From Actinomycetota bacterium (lineage in GTDB: Bacteria > Actinomycetota > Acidimicrobiia > Acidimicrobiales > Ilumatobacteraceae), in assembly GCA_963169665.1 (NCBI GenBank), contig CAUJET010000147.1:1-64000 (forward strand): 64,000 nt of DNA. Direction: 5' to 3'. Numbering within the stretch: position 1 is the first letter of the stretch; every line of letters begins with the position of its first letter. The position numbers were made by a program, and so were the translations under genes. Below, piece after piece: positions 49,720 through 59,342 of the stretch. The notes beneath the pieces are model-generated. The model had not been told where the DNA came from, did no database searches, and was given only the letters and a program-made list of their open reading frames with translations.

Positions 49720-50556
49720 GTGCTCACCATGCCCACCCGAACCGATCACGCCGACCCCGCCGATCACGACCAGCCCGCCGTGTCGATCACCCTGCTGCAC
49801 GGCGTGGGCCTCGCGCCCGGGCTCTTCGACGAGTTGGTCGACGGGCTGCTCGACGAGCTGGCGGACGAGCCGACCGGCTCATCGTCGACGGTCGTGAACG
49901 TCGCAGTCCGCCGTGGGTACGACGGACGCTCCCTGCCGGCCGAGACCTTCGACGACCTGCTCGCCGACGTCGCCGCCATCGTCGATCGCGCCGCTCCCAC
50001 GCTCCTCGTGGGCGTGAGCGGGGGCGCCACCCTCGCCCTCGCGGCGGCCCTGTCGGCCATGCCCGGCGTCGTCGGTGTGGTCGCCCACGAGCCGCTCGTC
50101 GGACCGCTCGCCGCCGAACTGCACGCCTTCGTGTCGACGAGCGCTGCTGCACTCGCGGCGTCACCCGAACCGGCCGCTGCCCTCGCGTTCGTCGAACGCC
50201 TCGTCGGCGCCGACACCTGGTCGCGGCTCCCGGCCGAGGCACGGGCGTTCACCGAACGGCACGTCGACGCCGTCCAAGCCGAGGTGCCCCTGTTCCTCGC
50301 GTTCGCGCCGTCCGCAGAACAGCTCGCCGCGTGCGCCGTGCCGATCGTGGTGACCACCGGTGCCGCGAGCCCGCCGGCCCGGCACGCAGCGGCCGTCGTG
50401 CTCGAGCGCCTCGCGGGCGTCACCGTCCGCGCCGTCGCCGGCGCCGGACACCTGTGCCACTGGGAACGCCCGGCGGCGTTCGCATCGATCATCCGCAGCG
50501 CCCTGGATCCGGCTTCCGATCCGGCGCCCGACGCTCGCCAGGAGAGGACCACATGA
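49720..50556 (+). CDS. Alpha/beta hydrolase-like protein of the biuret locus
   Basis: The 278-residue protein has the oxyanion motif [12 protein letters not shown], nucleophile Ser in [11 protein letters not shown] and His in [11 protein letters not shown]. The acid position after the sixth strand reads [11 protein letters not shown] and shows no Asp or Glu, so the triad may be incomplete. Starts at GTG 49720 or ATG 49729 are both possible; neither has a clear Shine-Dalgarno. It overlaps the next gene by 4 bp, putting it in the biuret operon. It could hydrolyse a related amide or carbamate, or be non-catalytic. Confidence 0.7.
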   Translation: MLTMPTRTDHADPADHDQPAVSITLLHGVGLAPGLFDELVDGLLDELADEPTGSSSTVVNVAVRRGYDGRSLPAETFDDLLADVAAIVDRAAPTLLVGVSGGATLALAAALSAMPGVVGVVAHEPLVGPLAAELHAFVSTSAAALAASPEPAAALAFVERLVGADTWSRLPAEARAFTERHVDAVQAEVPLFLAFAPSAEQLAACAVPIVVTTGAASPPARHAAAVVLERLAGVTVRAVAGAGHLCHWERPAAFASIIRSALDPASDPAPDARQERTT

Positions 50557-51170
50557 CCGTCGTCGCCGCCACCACCCCCTACGCCTGGCCCTTCGACGGC
50601 CGGATCGACCCGACGATCACCGCGCTCGTGATCACCGGCGCCGACGCTGCGACCGCTGCGGTCACCCCGCACGACGCATCGGTGGAGGCCAACATCGCTG
50701 CCCTGCGTGCCGGTCTCGCCCCGTCCGGCGTGCTCGTCGTGATCGTGCACCACGACCTCGTCGACACCGGTGGCGGACACGGCGGCCGTCCGTCGCCCGA
50801 CACGCCCTCGACCCCCGTCTCGGCCGGCGACGACCTCGTGGTCGTCGCCGCCGGTCACGACGGCTTCTATGGCAGCCGCCTCGACGCCGCCCTGCGTCGT
50901 GCCGGCCGCACTCATCTCCTCGTGGCGGGTCTCGGTTTCGAGACCACCGTGCACAGCACGCTGCGCCGCGCCAACGACCGCGGCTACGAGTGCCTCGTGA
51001 TCGCCGACGCCTGTGCGTGCGGCGATCCGTCACTCCGCGCCGCATCGGTCTCCAGCATCGAGATGTCCGGCGGCATCTTCGGCGCGGTGGGCCGCACCTC
51101 CGACGTGCTCGTCACGTACCTCCCCTTCATCCCCTTCATCCCCTCCGATCCCACCGAGGAGCAGCCATGA
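50553..51170 (+). CDS. Isochorismatase-fold protein, degenerate paralogue of the biuret hydrolase
   Basis: The 205-residue protein aligns over its length with the next gene's product: PYAWPFDG against [31 protein letters not shown] against the matching segment, and GGIFGAVG against GGVFGAVA. The catalytic Asp, Lys and Cys positions read Gly, Ala and Thr, and the conserved Gln reads Ser, so it should be inactive as a cysteine hydrolase. A central region (about 50 residues) is shorter. The ATG at 50553 overlaps the preceding stop and its own stop overlaps the biuret hydrolase ATG, so it is co-produced with it. A structural or regulatory partner is inferred. Confidence 0.75.
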   Translation: MTVVAATTPYAWPFDGRIDPTITALVITGADAATAAVTPHDASVEANIAALRAGLAPSGVLVVIVHHDLVDTGGGHGGRPSPDTPSTPVSAGDDLVVVAAGHDGFYGSRLDAALRRAGRTHLLVAGLGFETTVHSTLRRANDRGYECLVIADACACGDPSLRAASVSSIEMSGGIFGAVGRTSDVLVTYLPFIPFIPSDPTEEQP

Positions 51171-51880
51171 CCGCCAGCACCGGCACCACCTATCCCACGG
51201 TCGCCGCCGACCCCTACCAGTGGCCCTACGACGGCGCGATCGATCCGGCGCGCACCGCACTGATCCTGATCGACTGGCAGACCGACTTCTGCGGTCCCGG
51301 CGGGTACGTCGACGCGATGGGCTACGACCTGAACCTCACGCGCGCCGGGCTCGAGCCCACCCAGGCGGTGCTGGCCGCGGCGCGCCGTGTGGGGATGACG
51401 ATCATCCACACGCGTGAGGGCCACGAGCCCGATCTCAGTGACCTGCCCCCGAACAAGCTGTGGCGGTCGAAGCAGATCGGCGCCGGCATCGGCGATCCCG
51501 GCCCGTGCGGGCGGATCCTCGTGCGCGGCGAGCAGGGGTGGGACATCGTGCCCGAGGTGTACCCGCTGCCCGGCGAGCGCGTCATCGACAAGCCGGGCAA
51601 GGGGAGCTTCTACGCGACCGACCTCGAGCTCGTGCTGCGCAACAAGGGGATCACCCATCTGATCCTCACGGGCATCACGACCGACGTGTGCGTGCACACC
51701 ACGATGCGCGAGGCGAACGACCGCGGCTTCGAGTGCCTCCTGCTCGAGGACTGCACCGGCGCCACCGATCACGGCAACTACCTCGCCGCGCTCAAGATGG
51801 TGACCATGCAGGGCGGCGTGTTCGGCGCCGTGGCACACTCGTCCGCGTTGCTCAGCGCGTTGTCGACCCCCGAATCGTGA
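51167..51880 (+). CDS. biuH: Biuret amidohydrolase (isochorismatase-like cysteine hydrolase)
   Basis: The 237-residue enzyme would hydrolyse biuret to allophanate and ammonia. The catalytic residues fall at Asp36 (LIDWQTDF), Lys142 ([10 protein letters not shown]) and Cys175 (TTDVCVHTT), with Gln215 in MQGGVFG. These are the same numbers I recall for the Rhizobium leguminosarum BiuH triad and gating Gln. Other matches are [26 protein letters not shown] and [19 protein letters not shown]. The start overlaps the degenerate paralogue (ATGA) and the stop overlaps atzF (GTGA). Triuret hydrolase or another ureide amidase of this family is the main alternative. Confidence 0.85.
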   Translation: MTASTGTTYPTVAADPYQWPYDGAIDPARTALILIDWQTDFCGPGGYVDAMGYDLNLTRAGLEPTQAVLAAARRVGMTIIHTREGHEPDLSDLPPNKLWRSKQIGAGIGDPGPCGRILVRGEQGWDIVPEVYPLPGERVIDKPGKGSFYATDLELVLRNKGITHLILTGITTDVCVHTTMREANDRGFECLLLEDCTGATDHGNYLAALKMVTMQGGVFGAVAHSSALLSALSTPES

Positions 51881-53589
51881 GCGCCCGCGAGGCGCTCGAG
51901 GCGTCGCTCGACGCGCTCGACCGTTGCGACGACCCGGCGGTCGTCGTCTCCCGTGTGCCCGTGCCCGGCCTCGTCGAACTGGCGGCGCGCATCGACGCAG
52001 CCGATCCGTCGTCGGTGCCGCTCCGCGGCACCACCTTCACCGTCAAGGACAACATCGACGTCGAGGGCACCGTCACCACGGCGGGATGCCCGTCGTTCGG
52101 GACGACCGCCGGCTCGTCGTCGTTCGTCGTCCGTCGGCTGATCGCTGCGGGCGCGCTGCCCGTCGCGAAGACCAACCTCGACCAGTTCGCCACCGGGCTC
52201 GTCGGCGTCCGCAGCCCCTTCGGCACCGCCCGGAACCCGTTCGATCCGGCGCTCGTACCGGGCGGGTCGAGCAGCGGGTCGGCGGTGTCGGTCGCCCGCA
52301 CGTTGGCGGCGTTCTCGCTCGGCACCGACACGGCCGGTTCGGGCCGTGTGCCCGCCGCCATGTGCGGGATCGTCGGGCTCAAGCCGACGCGGGGATGGCT
52401 GAGCACGAGCGGGGTGGTGCCCGCCGTCCGTTCGATCGACTGCGTGTCGGTCTTCGCGCCCGAGGTCGACCTCGCCTGGCGGGTCGCCTGCGCCGCGGGC
52501 GGGCACGACCCCGACGACCCGATGTCGCGCGCGGTGCCGCCGACGTCTCGTGGGGTCGCCCGGAGCGCCGGCGTGCTCGCCCTGAGCACCCTCCACGAGC
52601 TCGATGTGGCCGCGCACGTCGTCGCGGGCTACCAGGAGGCCTGCAAAGCGCTGGCGGACGCAGGGGTGACCCTGCACGAGGTCGACCTCGGGGCATTGCT
52701 GGAGGTCGGGTCGCTGCTGTACGGCGGACCCTGGGTGGCCGAACGGTTCGCGGCCGTCGGCGAGTTCCTGTCGGCGACGGTGGCGCGAGACGGCGGTGTC
52801 GGACTCGATCCGGTCGTGCGGTCGATCATCGAGGCGTCGTCGCGGTGGACGGCGGTCGATGCACAGCGGGCCGGGTATCGGCTCGCGGCACTCCGTGCCG
52901 AGATCGACGCGATGTTCGACGTCGTCGACGTGCTCGTGACACCGACCATCGCTCGCGAGGCGACACTGGCGGAGGTGGCCGCCGAGCCGCTCGAGGCCAA
53001 CGCCCGACTCGGGTGTTTCACCACCTTCTCGAACCTGGCCGACCTGTGCGCGCTCGCGATGCCGGTGCCCGGCACCGAGACGCCGGGACTCCCTCCGGTG
53101 AGCGTGAGCCTGCACGGACCGGCATGGAGCGACGAGATGCTCGTGCGGACGGCCGCACTGCTGCGTCCGGGTGCGGCTGCGGATGCGGCTGCGCCGCGCG
53201 GCTGGATCACGATCGCCGTGGCCGGCGCGCACCTGCGTGGCCAGCCGCTCGAGCACCAGCTCACCGAGCGTCGTGCCGTGTGGTTGGGTACGACGGCGTC
53301 GGCCGACACCTACCGGCTGTACGCACTGCCGAACACCGTGCCGCCCAAGCCCGGCCTCGTGCGGGTCGGTGCGGGCGACGGCAGCGCGATCGAACTCGAC
53401 GTGTGGGCGCTGCCACCGGACGGCTTCGGCACGTTCGTCGCCTCGATCCCCGCACCGCTGTGCATCGGCACGGTTCAGTTGGCCGACGGCACCGCCACCT
53501 CGGGGTTCCTGTGCGAACCCGGTGCGCTCGACGGCGCGACCGACATCACGTCGTTTGGCGGCTGGCGGGCCTACCGGGCGAGCATCTGA
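51877..53589 (+). CDS. atzF: Allophanate hydrolase, AtzF-type
   Basis: The 570-residue enzyme converts allophanate (urea-1-carboxylate) to ammonia and CO2. The amidase-signature domain has Lys57 (TVKDNIDV), GGSSSGSA near residue 130 and nucleophile Ser155 ([11 protein letters not shown]). After residue 430 a separate C-terminal domain ([19 protein letters not shown] ... [22 protein letters not shown] ... GFLCEP) matches the AtzF/DUF family domain that completes decarboxylation in the two-domain enzymes. The GTG at 51877 overlaps the biuH stop. It ends the operon, 28 bp from the convergent topA. Confidence 0.92.
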   Translation: MSAREALEASLDALDRCDDPAVVVSRVPVPGLVELAARIDAADPSSVPLRGTTFTVKDNIDVEGTVTTAGCPSFGTTAGSSSFVVRRLIAAGALPVAKTNLDQFATGLVGVRSPFGTARNPFDPALVPGGSSSGSAVSVARTLAAFSLGTDTAGSGRVPAAMCGIVGLKPTRGWLSTSGVVPAVRSIDCVSVFAPEVDLAWRVACAAGGHDPDDPMSRAVPPTSRGVARSAGVLALSTLHELDVAAHVVAGYQEACKALADAGVTLHEVDLGALLEVGSLLYGGPWVAERFAAVGEFLSATVARDGGVGLDPVVRSIIEASSRWTAVDAQRAGYRLAALRAEIDAMFDVVDVLVTPTIAREATLAEVAAEPLEANARLGCFTTFSNLADLCALAMPVPGTETPGLPPVSVSLHGPAWSDEMLVRTAALLRPGAAADAAAPRGWITIAVAGAHLRGQPLEHQLTERRAVWLGTTASADTYRLYALPNTVPPKPGLVRVGAGDGSAIELDVWALPPDGFGTFVASIPAPLCIGTVQLADGTATSGFLCEPGALDGATDITSFGGWRAYRASI

Positions 53590-53616
53590 CGGCCGCCCCG
53601 CAGCAGGCCTGGTTGC

Positions 53617-56292
53617 TCAGGCCTTCTTGGCGGCAGCGGCCTTCTTGGCCGGCGCCTTCTTCGCAGCCGTTTTCTTGGCCGGTGCGGCCTTCTTCGCTGC
53701 GGCCTTCTTCGTGGCCTGTGCCTTCTTGGCCGCCGGGCCGCCCTTTTCGATGATCGCCTCTCGACGAATCGCGAGGAGCTCGTAGGCGCGCTCGGGCAGC
53801 ATGGTCTCGAGACGGTCGCCCTTGCTCAGCGACGCGTTGGTCTCGCCGTCGGTGACGTACACACCGAACTTGCCGTCCTTCGCGACGACCGGCTTGCTGC
53901 TGATCGGATCGACGCCGAACTCGCGCAGCGGTCCCTTCGCGGCCATGTTCGCGCCGCCGCCACGTCGGAAGACCTTGGGCTGGGAGAAGATCTCCAGCGC
54001 CTCCTCGAGCGTGATCGTGAGCAGCTGCTCCTCGCTCGTGATGTTGCGGAAGTCCTTGTCCTTCTGCACGTACGGCCCGTAACGGCCGTTGTTGGCGACG
54101 ATCGCCATGCCATCGGACGGATCGGTGCCGAGCGTGCGCGGCAGCTTCAACAGGTCGGCTGCGTCGGTGACGCTGACCCGCTCGAGCGTCATCGTCTTGA
54201 ACAGGCTCGCCATCTTCGGCTTCTCGAGTCCGGGCGGCAGGTTGTCCGGGGTGCCCCACTGCACGTACGGGCCGTAGCGCCCGTTCTTCGCGAACACCGG
54301 AAGCCCTTCGAGCTCGCCGATCGGCTCGTCGCTCTTCGGCAGCGCGAGCAGCTCGAGCGCCTTGGCGACGGTGAGCTCGTCGGGGGTGAGGTCGTCGGGC
54401 ACGCTGGCGGTGTCGTCACCGCGCTTCACGTAGGGGCCGTACTTGCCGGGCTTCACCACGATCTCGTTGCCGTCGGGGTCGAGGCCGATCGGGAACGTGT
54501 TGATCTCGGCCGCGTCGATGTGGTCGAGGTTCTCGGCGACGAGCCGCTTGAGGCCCGGGAGCTGTTCCTCGGCATCGCCGAAGTAGAAGTCCTGCAACCA
54601 GTCGACCTTGCCGCGCTCGTTGCGGGCGATCGAGTCGAGGTCCTCCTCGACCCGTGCGGTGAAGGCGTAGTCGACGAGATCGTCGAAGTGCTTCTCGAGC
54701 AGCCCGACGACGGCGAAGGCTGTCCAGGTGGGGACCAGCGCTTGGCCCTTCTTCCACACGTAGCCGCGGTCCTGCACGGTCTGGATGATCGACGCCCAGG
54801 TGGAGGGGCGACCGATGCCGAGCTCCTCGAGCTTCTTCACCAGCGACGCCTCGGTGTAGCGCGCCGGGGGCGAGGTGGTGTGTCCGTTGGGTGTGAGGTG
54901 ATCGACGGCGACCGGGGCGCCGGTGGCGAGCGGGGGCAGTAGCGCCTCGCGCTCGTCGGCCGCGCCGTCGGTGGCGTCGTCGTCGGCGGACTCGACGTAC
55001 ACCTGGCGGTACCCGGGGAACGTGATCGTGGTGCCGCTCGCGGCGAACTCGGCATCGGTGTTCCTGCCCGCCACCGAGGCGACGGCGCCGAGGCGCACGC
55101 TGACGGTGGTGCCGCTGGCGTCGGCCATCTGCGAGGCGAGGGTGCGCTGCCAGATCATCCGGTACAGCAGCAGTTCCTGGCCGTTGAGTTCGTTCGTCAG
55201 CGAGTCGGGCGAACGCAGGGGAGTGGTGGGACGGATGGCCTCGTGGGCCTCCTGCGCGTTCTTGATCTTGCTCGAGTACTGGCGCGGCCCGTTCGAGAGG
55301 AACTGGCTGCCGTAGCTGCGGCTGACCTCGTCGCGAACGGCGGCGAGCGCCTCGTCGCTGAGGACGACGTTGTCGGTACGCATGTAGGTGATGTAGCCGC
55401 GCTCGTACAGGCCCTGGGCGAGGCGCATCACCTGCGACGCGCTGAGCCGGAGCTTGCGTCCACCCTCCTGTTGGAGCGTGGAGGTCATGAACGGCGCTTT
55501 CGGAGTGCTGCGGTACGGCTTCTCCTCGACCGAGCGCACCGAGAACGGCGCAGATGCCAGCGCGTCGGCCAACGAACGCGCCAGCGTCTCCTCGACGACC
55601 ACCACGCTCTTCTTCGGCTGCCCGTCCGACGTGAAGTCCTTGCCGGTTGCGACCTTGGTGCCGTCGACGGCGATGAGGGTGGCGGTGAACGACGGCGACG
55701 TGGCGGTCTGCAGTTCGATGTCCCAATAGCCGGCGGTCACGAACGCAATGCGTTCGCGCTCGCGCTCGACGATGAGGCGAACCGACGGGCTCTGCACCCG
55801 GCCGGCGGACAGGCCGCGGTTCACGCGACGCCACAGCACCGGCGACACCTCGTAGCCGTAGAGGCGGTCGAGCAGTCGGCGGGTCTCGGCAGCGTCGACG
55901 AGGCCGTAGTCGAGCCCGCGGGGATTGTTGACCGCCTGGTCGATCGCGCTCTTGGTGATCTCGTGGAACACCATCCGCTTCACGGGCACCTTCGGCTTCA
56001 GGTACTCGAGCAGGTGCCAGCTGATCGCTTCGCCCTCACGGTCCTCGTCCGTCGCGAGGTACAGCTCGCTGGCGTCCTTGAGCGCCGCCTTGAGGTCCTT
56101 CACCACCTGCTTGCCGCGGTCGGTGAGCTCGTACGTCGGCGTGAACCCGTTGTCGACGTCGATGTTCAGGCCCTTGCTCGGGAGGTCCGCGACATGGCCC
56201 ACCGAGGCGCGCACGTCGAAGGTCGCTCCAAGGAACTTGGAGATGGTCTTCGCCTTCGCGGGCGATTCGACGATGACGAGGGGCTTGGCCAT
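53617..56292 (-). CDS. topA: DNA topoisomerase I
   Basis: The 891-residue type IA enzyme relaxes negative supercoils. It has a Toprim start (LVIVESPAKAKTI), TDEDREGEA, SAGRVQSPS and the catalytic Tyr303 in YITYMRTDN. Four or so C-terminal repeats of the actinobacterial type follow (GRYGPYV motifs), with no Cys4 zinc fingers. The protein ends with a Lys/Ala-rich tail (KKAAAKKAAPAKK-like, about 35 residues), as in actinobacterial TopA, where such tails aid processivity and DNA binding. The ATG at 56292 has no Shine-Dalgarno but follows a good promoter. Confidence 0.97.
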   Translation of the reverse strand: MAKPLVIVESPAKAKTISKFLGATFDVRASVGHVADLPSKGLNIDVDNGFTPTYELTDRGKQVVKDLKAALKDASELYLATDEDREGEAISWHLLEYLKPKVPVKRMVFHEITKSAIDQAVNNPRGLDYGLVDAAETRRLLDRLYGYEVSPVLWRRVNRGLSAGRVQSPSVRLIVERERERIAFVTAGYWDIELQTATSPSFTATLIAVDGTKVATGKDFTSDGQPKKSVVVVEETLARSLADALASAPFSVRSVEEKPYRSTPKAPFMTSTLQQEGGRKLRLSASQVMRLAQGLYERGYITYMRTDNVVLSDEALAAVRDEVSRSYGSQFLSNGPRQYSSKIKNAQEAHEAIRPTTPLRSPDSLTNELNGQELLLYRMIWQRTLASQMADASGTTVSVRLGAVASVAGRNTDAEFAASGTTITFPGYRQVYVESADDDATDGAADEREALLPPLATGAPVAVDHLTPNGHTTSPPARYTEASLVKKLEELGIGRPSTWASIIQTVQDRGYVWKKGQALVPTWTAFAVVGLLEKHFDDLVDYAFTARVEEDLDSIARNERGKVDWLQDFYFGDAEEQLPGLKRLVAENLDHIDAAEINTFPIGLDPDGNEIVVKPGKYGPYVKRGDDTASVPDDLTPDELTVAKALELLALPKSDEPIGELEGLPVFAKNGRYGPYVQWGTPDNLPPGLEKPKMASLFKTMTLERVSVTDAADLLKLPRTLGTDPSDGMAIVANNGRYGPYVQKDKDFRNITSEEQLLTITLEEALEIFSQPKVFRRGGGANMAAKGPLREFGVDPISSKPVVAKDGKFGVYVTDGETNASLSKGDRLETMLPERAYELLAIRREAIIEKGGPAAKKAQATKKAAAKKAAPAKKTAAKKAPAKKAAAAKKA

Positions 56293-56301
56293 TGGGAGGT
56301 A

Positions 56302-56331
56302 TCGCTACGGCATGTCGGAGGTGGTTGTCAA
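56302..56331 (-). promoter_or_regulatory. Promoter of topA
   Basis: A consensus TTGACA (56331 down to 56326), an 18-nt spacer and TAGCGA (56307 down to 56302) lie on the minus strand. Transcription would begin within a few bases of the ATG at 56292, giving a nearly leaderless mRNA. Confidence 0.65.
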
Positions 56332-56398
56332 GCCACCCCTGTTCATGGCCCGGGCGCGGACGGTGCGGATCAGGAACGTGCGGTGACGCCCCTGGCCG

Positions 56399-57436
56399 TC
56401 AAGACATCGACTCGCAGACGGCGCGCGAGCCGTCGATCTCGACCTGCACGCGCTCGCCGGGGTTGAGGTCGGCGATGCCGGCCACGTGCACCGACGTGAG
56501 CACGTCGACCACGTCGAGGCGGACGCCGAGGATGGTGCTCGAGCCCTGGAAGGTGCAGGTGGTGACGGTGCCGTGGAGACCACCGTCGTCGACGACCTTC
56601 ATGTCCTCGGGGCGCACCAGCAGCCGCACCGAGGTGCCGTCGTCCTGGGTGGTCTGGCCGACCACGACGGGATGGCCGCCAACGTTCACGGCGTGGTTGC
56701 CGACCACGGTGGCGGGCAGTTCGTTCATCGAGCCGACGAAGCGGGCGACGAACGCGCTCGACGGGTGGCGGTACACGTCGCGCGGAGTGCCGAGCTGTTC
56801 GAGGCGACCGTTCGACATGACGCCGATGCGATCGGAGATGGCGAGCGCCTCCTCCTGGTCGTGGGTGACGAACAAGGTGGTGATGCCGAGCTCGGTCTGG
56901 ATGCGGCGGATCTCGTCGCGCAACGTGGTGCGCACCTTCGCGTCGAGGGCGCTGAGCGGCTCGTCGAGGAGCAGCACCGACGGCTGGACGGCGAGGGCTC
57001 GGGCGAGGGCGACGCGCTGTGCCTGGCCGCCGGAGATCTGGTGGGGATAGCGGTCGGCGAGATGAGTGAGCTGGACGAGCTCGAGCATCTCGGCCACGCG
57101 CTTGTGGCGCTCGGCCGAGCCCATCTTGCGTGTCCGGAGGCCGAAGTCGACGTTGTTCGCCACCGTGAGGTTGGGGAACAACGAGTAGCTCTGGAAGACC
57201 ATGCCCATGTTGCGCTTGTGGGCGGGGGTGCGGGTGATGTCGGCGTTGCTGACGAGCACGGCACCCGAGTCGGCGAACTCGAACCCGGCGGCGATGCGCA
57301 GGGCCGTGGTCTTGCCGCAACCCGACGGGCCGAGCAGCGAGATCAGCTCGCCCGGCTTGACGTCGAGGTCGAGGCCCTCGAGTGCGACGGTGGGACCGAA
57401 GGTCTTGCGGACGGAGACATAGCTGAGGTTGGTCAC
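56399..57436 (-). CDS. ABC transporter ATPase, PotA/FbpC-type
   Basis: The 345-residue ATPase has Walker A GPSGCGKTT near residue 37, Q-loop VFQSYSLFP, signature ISGGQAQR, Walker B VLLLDEPLSALD and an H-loop VTHDQEEA, followed by a TOBE domain (VGSMNELPATVVG ... LLVRPED). It belongs to the polyamine/iron(III)/thiamine/phosphonate cluster. It is the last gene of the four-gene set and overlaps the permease by 4 bp. Confidence 0.93.
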   Translation of the reverse strand: MTNLSYVSVRKTFGPTVALEGLDLDVKPGELISLLGPSGCGKTTALRIAAGFEFADSGAVLVSNADITRTPAHKRNMGMVFQSYSLFPNLTVANNVDFGLRTRKMGSAERHKRVAEMLELVQLTHLADRYPHQISGGQAQRVALARALAVQPSVLLLDEPLSALDAKVRTTLRDEIRRIQTELGITTLFVTHDQEEALAISDRIGVMSNGRLEQLGTPRDVYRHPSSAFVARFVGSMNELPATVVGNHAVNVGGHPVVVGQTTQDDGTSVRLLVRPEDMKVVDDGGLHGTVTTCTFQGSSTILGVRLDVVDVLTSVHVAGIADLNPGERVQVEIDGSRAVCESMS

Positions 57437-58392
57437 GATCCCGGGTTTCCTGGCGTCATGGCCGCATTGGCGGCGAGGCGGGCGAACGACTTGCGCTTCG
57501 GGTCGCGCTTCTTGGTGAGCACACTGAGGGTGACGAACAGTCCGATCGTGACGATCAGCGCCAGCAGGTTGAGCCCGTAGCCGCCCTGTGGCTCGCGGCC
57601 GGTGAAGGTCGCCTGGAACCGGGGCAGCGTCTCCTTGAGCAGGGTGTCGGCGATGGTGAACTCACCGATCACGACCGCCGCAGTGAGGAACGACGCCGAG
57701 ATGATCGCCGTGCGCAGGTTGGGGATGACCACGCGGAACACCGTCGATCCCCAGCCGGCTCCGAGGCTGCGCGACGCGTCGACGAGGGTGCGCAGGTCGA
57801 TCGCCTTCAGGCCGGCGTCGAGCGACCGGTACGTGAACGGCAGGGCGAGGATCACGTAGAACGGGATCAGCGAGAAGTCGGAGTTCAGGAACCAGCGGGC
57901 GTGCGGCTGGATGATCTTGATGCCGGCCACCAGTGCGATTGCCGGGATCATGTACGGCAGCACCGTCATGAACTCGATGACCGAACGCGCCTTCGGCACA
58001 CGGAGGTGCGTCCAGATCGCGGTGGGGAGCAGCAGACCGAGGGTGAGCAGCACCGTGCCGACGGCGAGCTGCAGGCTGAGCTTGAGCGCTGGCCAGAAAT
58101 TCGGGTCGTCGAAGGCCTTGGTGAGCCCACTGAGCGACCACTTGTCGAACAGCGTGTTCCACCCGAGCAGGATCGTCGGCACGTTCTGCAGCGAGAAGCG
58201 GGCCAGGGTGAGCAGCGGGGCGAGGAAGAAGACAGCGCTCACGATGATGACGAGGTTGGGGACCACTCGAGCGAAGCGGCGGCGGGGACGGCCGACACCG
58301 GCGGGTGCGAGGCCCGTCGGCGCCGTCGGTCGGAGACCGACCTCGGGGTCGAGCGGCAACGGGGCCACGGGGTTCTGGAACGTGGGATCCAT
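57433..58392 (-). CDS. ABC transporter permease, PotC-like
   Basis: The 319-residue protein has a 40-residue Pro-rich cytoplasmic start and six helices. The EAA loop (DASRSLGAGWGSTVFRVVIPNLRTAI) is near residue 205. The ATG at 58392 overlaps the upstream permease stop by one base. It forms the pore with the adjacent permease. Confidence 0.9.
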   Translation of the reverse strand: MDPTFQNPVAPLPLDPEVGLRPTAPTGLAPAGVGRPRRRFARVVPNLVIIVSAVFFLAPLLTLARFSLQNVPTILLGWNTLFDKWSLSGLTKAFDDPNFWPALKLSLQLAVGTVLLTLGLLLPTAIWTHLRVPKARSVIEFMTVLPYMIPAIALVAGIKIIQPHARWFLNSDFSLIPFYVILALPFTYRSLDAGLKAIDLRTLVDASRSLGAGWGSTVFRVVIPNLRTAIISASFLTAAVVIGEFTIADTLLKETLPRFQATFTGREPQGGYGLNLLALIVTIGLFVTLSVLTKKRDPKRKSFARLAANAAMTPGNPGS

Positions 58393-59300
58393 CAGCTCTG
58401 CCACCGTTCCGCGCGCTTGCGGGCCATCCAGTACAGCGACATGCAGACCACCATGATGATGATCATCCACGCGGCGAGCGAGAAGCCGACGGCGTCCTCG
58501 CCGATGCTCACGTCGCCGCCGAGGAAGAACGCGATGCGCAGCGGCACGATCTTGGAGTTGTCGGTGAGCACGCGCGCGGTCGCGTAGGCGGCGAAGGAGT
58601 TGGCGAACAGCAGGAGGAAGCCACCGAGCAACGACGGCGCCAGCACCGGCAGGCCCACGCGACGCCAATAGGTGACGCTCGTGCCACCGAGGTTCGAGCA
58701 GGCCTCGCGCCACGACTGCTTGAGGCCGTCGATCGCCGGCAGGGTGATCAGCAGCATCAGCGGGATGTTGAAGTACGAGTAGACGACGATCAGACCGGCC
58801 ACGTTGCCGAGATCGAAGTCGCCGGCATAGAGGTCCCAGCCGGCCCAGTTGAGGATCTTGGTGCCCACACCCTGGCGGCCGAGGAGGCTCAGGAAGGCGA
58901 AGGCGAGCGGGAGGCCGCCCATGTTGGCGGCCACGCCGGAGAAGGCGGTGACGAGGTTGCGCAACCAGCGCGGACGCGTGGCGGTGGCCGCGGCGTAGGC
59001 GAGGAGCGTGCCGAACAGCACGCCGATGGCGGCGGCGCCGGCGGAGAACTTGACCGAGAACTTGAACGCTTCGAGGTTCTGGCCGGTGAACGCCTCCTTC
59101 ATCGCGGAGAAGGAGAACGACCCTGCCTCGGTGTTCGTCGCATTGCGGAACACGCTGATGGCCGGGATGAAGAGGAAGAGGACCAGGAACGCGAAGAAGG
59201 GCAACAGGCCCAACCAGGCGAGGTCCCGCCGCGCCTTGGGGGGCGCACCTGCGGTGCGCCCCCCGTCGGCAACGACGTCGGTGATGACGAGATCGGTCAT
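58392..59300 (-). CDS. ABC transporter permease, PotB-like
   Basis: The 302-residue permease has six helices and an EAA loop (EACSNLGGTSVTYWRRVGLPVLAP) near residue 200. It follows the binding-protein gene after a 42-bp gap and overlaps the second permease. The substrate class is not resolved by sequence. Confidence 0.9.
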   Translation of the reverse strand: MTDLVITDVVADGGRTAGAPPKARRDLAWLGLLPFFAFLVLFLFIPAISVFRNATNTEAGSFSFSAMKEAFTGQNLEAFKFSVKFSAGAAAIGVLFGTLLAYAAATATRPRWLRNLVTAFSGVAANMGGLPLAFAFLSLLGRQGVGTKILNWAGWDLYAGDFDLGNVAGLIVVYSYFNIPLMLLITLPAIDGLKQSWREACSNLGGTSVTYWRRVGLPVLAPSLLGGFLLLFANSFAAYATARVLTDNSKIVPLRIAFFLGGDVSIGEDAVGFSLAAWMIIIMVVCMSLYWMARKRAERWQS

Positions 59301-59310
59301 GCAGACGGCT

Positions 59311-59336
59311 GATGATCAGCGGTGATCGGGATCATC
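59311..59336 (-). terminator. Short hairpin between binding protein and permease genes
   Basis: GATGATC (59311-59317) and GATCATC (59330-59336) form a 7-bp stem with a 12-nt loop in the 42-bp gap. Hairpins here often lower downstream expression relative to the binding protein. Evidence is modest. Confidence 0.35.
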
Positions 59337-59342
59337 CGGTGA

